A stretch of 6,245 nt of DNA from Tannerella sp. (GTDB lineage Bacteria > Bacteroidota > Bacteroidia > Bacteroidales > Tannerellaceae): NCBI GenBank assembly GCA_031290635.1, contig JAITNE010000225.1, positions 1-6,245 on the forward strand. The letters are read 5' to 3'. The notes under the pieces are model-generated. The model made no database searches and was not told the origin of the DNA. It was given only the letters and a program-made list of their open reading frames with translations. The stretch's first letter is position 1; every line of letters starts with the position of its first letter. Positions 5,376 through 6,245 of the stretch are shown here, one piece after another. The position numbers and the translations under genes are program-made.

Positions 5376-5404
5376 TTTGGGTTTTCCCGATGGAGTACTT
5401 TTGC
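5376..5404 (+). promoter_or_regulatory. Promoter of the HTH-primase module
   Basis: TACTTTTGC at 5396-5404 matches the -7 consensus. TTTG at 5376-5379 is a possible -33 element with a short, 16-base spacer. Transcription would start near 5410, about 20 bases before the ATG at 5429. Because the box lies downstream of the in-frame ATG at 5390, it argues that the protein starts at 5429. Confidence 0.6.
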
Positions 5405-5428
5405 GGAAATTTTTTAACAATTTATCAT

Positions 5429-5788
5429 ATGGAAGTAATAACAATAGATTCGCAGGCATACAAAGAATTAATGGCCAAAGTCAATATGATTGCCAAGTTT
5501 GTAACTGCTATTGAAAGCAAAACGGAGGAACAGCCGGAGGACGGCTGGGTAGACAGCTACGAAGTCTGTACTTTCCTCAAAATCAGTACCCGCACTCTGC
5601 AACGGTTACGTGTCGGGGGCGTCATCAATTATTCCCGGATTAGAGGGAAAAGTTTCTACCGAATCAGTGAACTGCAACGTTTATTGCAGGATAACATCAT
5701 TCGCCGCAGCGAGGAACATATTCAGGACTTAATTAAAAACTACCAACTTCATGCTGAAAAAAGACGAATTATTAAGACGTACAAGTAA
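5429..5788 (+). CDS. Helix-turn-helix DNA-binding protein (excisionase/MerR-like, HTH_17 type)
   Basis: This 119-aa protein has a short N-terminal helical region (about 8-30) and a polar linker (31-38). A winged helix-turn-helix follows at about 40-86: W-V-D-S-Y-E-V-C-T-F-L-K-I-S, T-R-T-L-Q-R-L-R and the wing I-N-Y-S-R-I-R-G-K-S-F-Y-R-I-S-E-L. This is the pattern of small excisionase-like HTH_17 proteins common in Bacteroidales integrated elements. A charged, helical C-terminal tail (87-119) ends K-R-R-I-I-K-T-Y-K. An in-frame ATG at 5390 would add 13 residues, but it precedes the -7 box at 5396-5404, so 5429 is preferred. The gene overlaps the primase-like gene by 38 bases in another frame, indicating one transcription unit. 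The likely role is control of excision or of expression of the element, as recombination directionality factor or regulator. Which one is not shown. Confidence 0.85.
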   Translation: MEVITIDSQAYKELMAKVNMIAKFVTAIESKTEEQPEDGWVDSYEVCTFLKISTRTLQRLRVGGVINYSRIRGKSFYRISELQRLLQDNIIRRSEEHIQDLIKNYQLHAEKRRIIKTYK

Positions 5789-6245
5789 CGGTTTGGATGT
5801 ATTCAAACATTATATTCCGGGACAGTGGCGGGTCGGGCATAACTTCCTGAACCCGCTTTACGAAGACCGCAAAGCGTCGTGCAATATCTATTTCGACCGC
5901 CGAAGCGGTTGTTACCGGATGAAAGACTTCGGCAACGACGCCTGTAGCGGCGACTGCTTTGATACGGTCGGGAAGTTGAAAAACCTGAATTGCAGCAACT
6001 CAAAGGATTTTGTTGAAATTTTGGGAATCATCAATAATGATTTGCATTTGGGTTTGGATGATGACGATGTCAGTCCGCTTGTCGTTTCTGTTTCGCCAAG
6101 ACCTCTAAGAGAATTCAAACCCATCCCACTTCCTCAACCTGAACCCCCGAAAAAGGCAAAACCCTGTTCCACTATCCAACAATCCTTTTCGGCAAAAGAA
6201 ACGGAGTTTTGGCGGCAATACGGCATCACGCCCGAAACCTTGAAA
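5751..6245 (+). CDS. Primase-like protein of a mobile element (N-terminal 165 residues, partial)
   Basis: The reading frame is open from the ATG at 5751 to the window end, so the C-terminus is missing. Residues about 32-75 follow the layout of a CHC2-type primase zinc domain: N-P-L-Y-E-D-R-K-A-S-C, then S-G-C-Y-R-M-K-D-F-G, then G-D-C-F-D-T-V. The canonical C-P-x-H and C-x2-C ligands are replaced (N34-P-L-Y37, and F60-G61 where the second pair should be), so zinc binding looks lost or altered. An acidic patch (D103-D106) and a proline-rich linker (about 109-140) precede E-F-W-R-Q-Y-G-I-T-P-E-T-L, which probably opens the next domain. In relatives, as I recall, that is a Toprim-like primase part, which is outside the window. 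The start overlaps the HTH gene by 38 bases. HTH plus primase is a usual replication/mobilisation pair in Bacteroidales elements such as NBU-type ones. The catalytic domain cannot be confirmed here. Confidence 0.8.
   Translation, partial: MLKKDELLRRTSNGLDVFKHYIPGQWRVGHNFLNPLYEDRKASCNIYFDRRSGCYRMKDFGNDACSGDCFDTVGKLKNLNCSNSKDFVEILGIINNDLHLGLDDDDVSPLVVSVSPRPLREFKPIPLPQPEPPKKAKPCSTIQQSFSAKETEFWRQYGITPETLK

Noticed and set aside
5803..6124. Minus-strand ORFs of 66 and 70 aa opposite the primase-like gene
   Set aside because: They are antisense to the recognisable CHC2-like domain and overlap each other, so shadows.

Overview
The window looks like Bacteroidota DNA, most likely a gut-type Bacteroidales. 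The promoters fit that phylum's sigma-factor consensus (TTTG, a spacer of about 19, then TAnnTTTG), with -7 boxes TATCTTTGC, TACCTTTGC and TACTTTTGC. Gene starts follow A/T-rich leaders without strong Shine-Dalgarno sites, and the protein families are typical of the group. Species cannot be named from the sequence alone.

Left part (1-4455, minus strand): a two-gene operon reading leftwards. A family 2 glycosyltransferase (274 aa) is followed with no gap (TGA then ATG) by a 1206-aa envelope protein. That protein fuses an RND/MMPL-type lipid exporter, a lysophospholipid (PlsC-type) acyltransferase and about 60 residues of a class I methyltransferase-like fold. From established knowledge, an MMPL exporter with an acyltransferase and a GT2 enzyme is a recurring set in aryl-polyene/flexirubin-type pigment clusters of Gram-negative bacteria. 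The inferred role is making or exporting a lipid-linked envelope product. No polyketide or fatty-acid synthesis gene is inside the window to prove this. The large gene ends inside a stem-loop with a T7 tract at the window edge.

Middle (4456-5428): about 970 bases without a secure gene, but not empty. Two divergent promoters lie at 4499-4507 (minus, for the operon) and 4583-4613 (plus). A third, near-perfect minus promoter at 4934-4965 faces the second, so roughly 320 bp (4615-4930) could be transcribed from both ends. This island contains short degenerate repeats, a perfect 6-bp-stem hairpin and two overlapping, opposed small ORFs (65 and 44 aa) of uncertain reality. Next comes a 49-bp hairpin (4992-5040) built from four copies of GTGCAAG/CTTGCAC, then about 335 bp of very A/T-rich DNA with nothing recognisable.

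Right part (5429-6245, plus strand): the start of a replication/mobilisation module. It holds an excisionase/MerR-like helix-turn-helix protein (119 aa) with its own promoter, and a 38-bp-overlapping partial gene for a primase-like protein with a CHC2-like N-terminal domain that lacks the usual zinc ligands. This pair is typical of integrated and mobilisable elements of Bacteroidales (compare the NBU-type order). A boundary between chromosomal operon and mobile element therefore probably lies in the 4456-5428 gap. That is inference, as no integrase or att duplication is visible.
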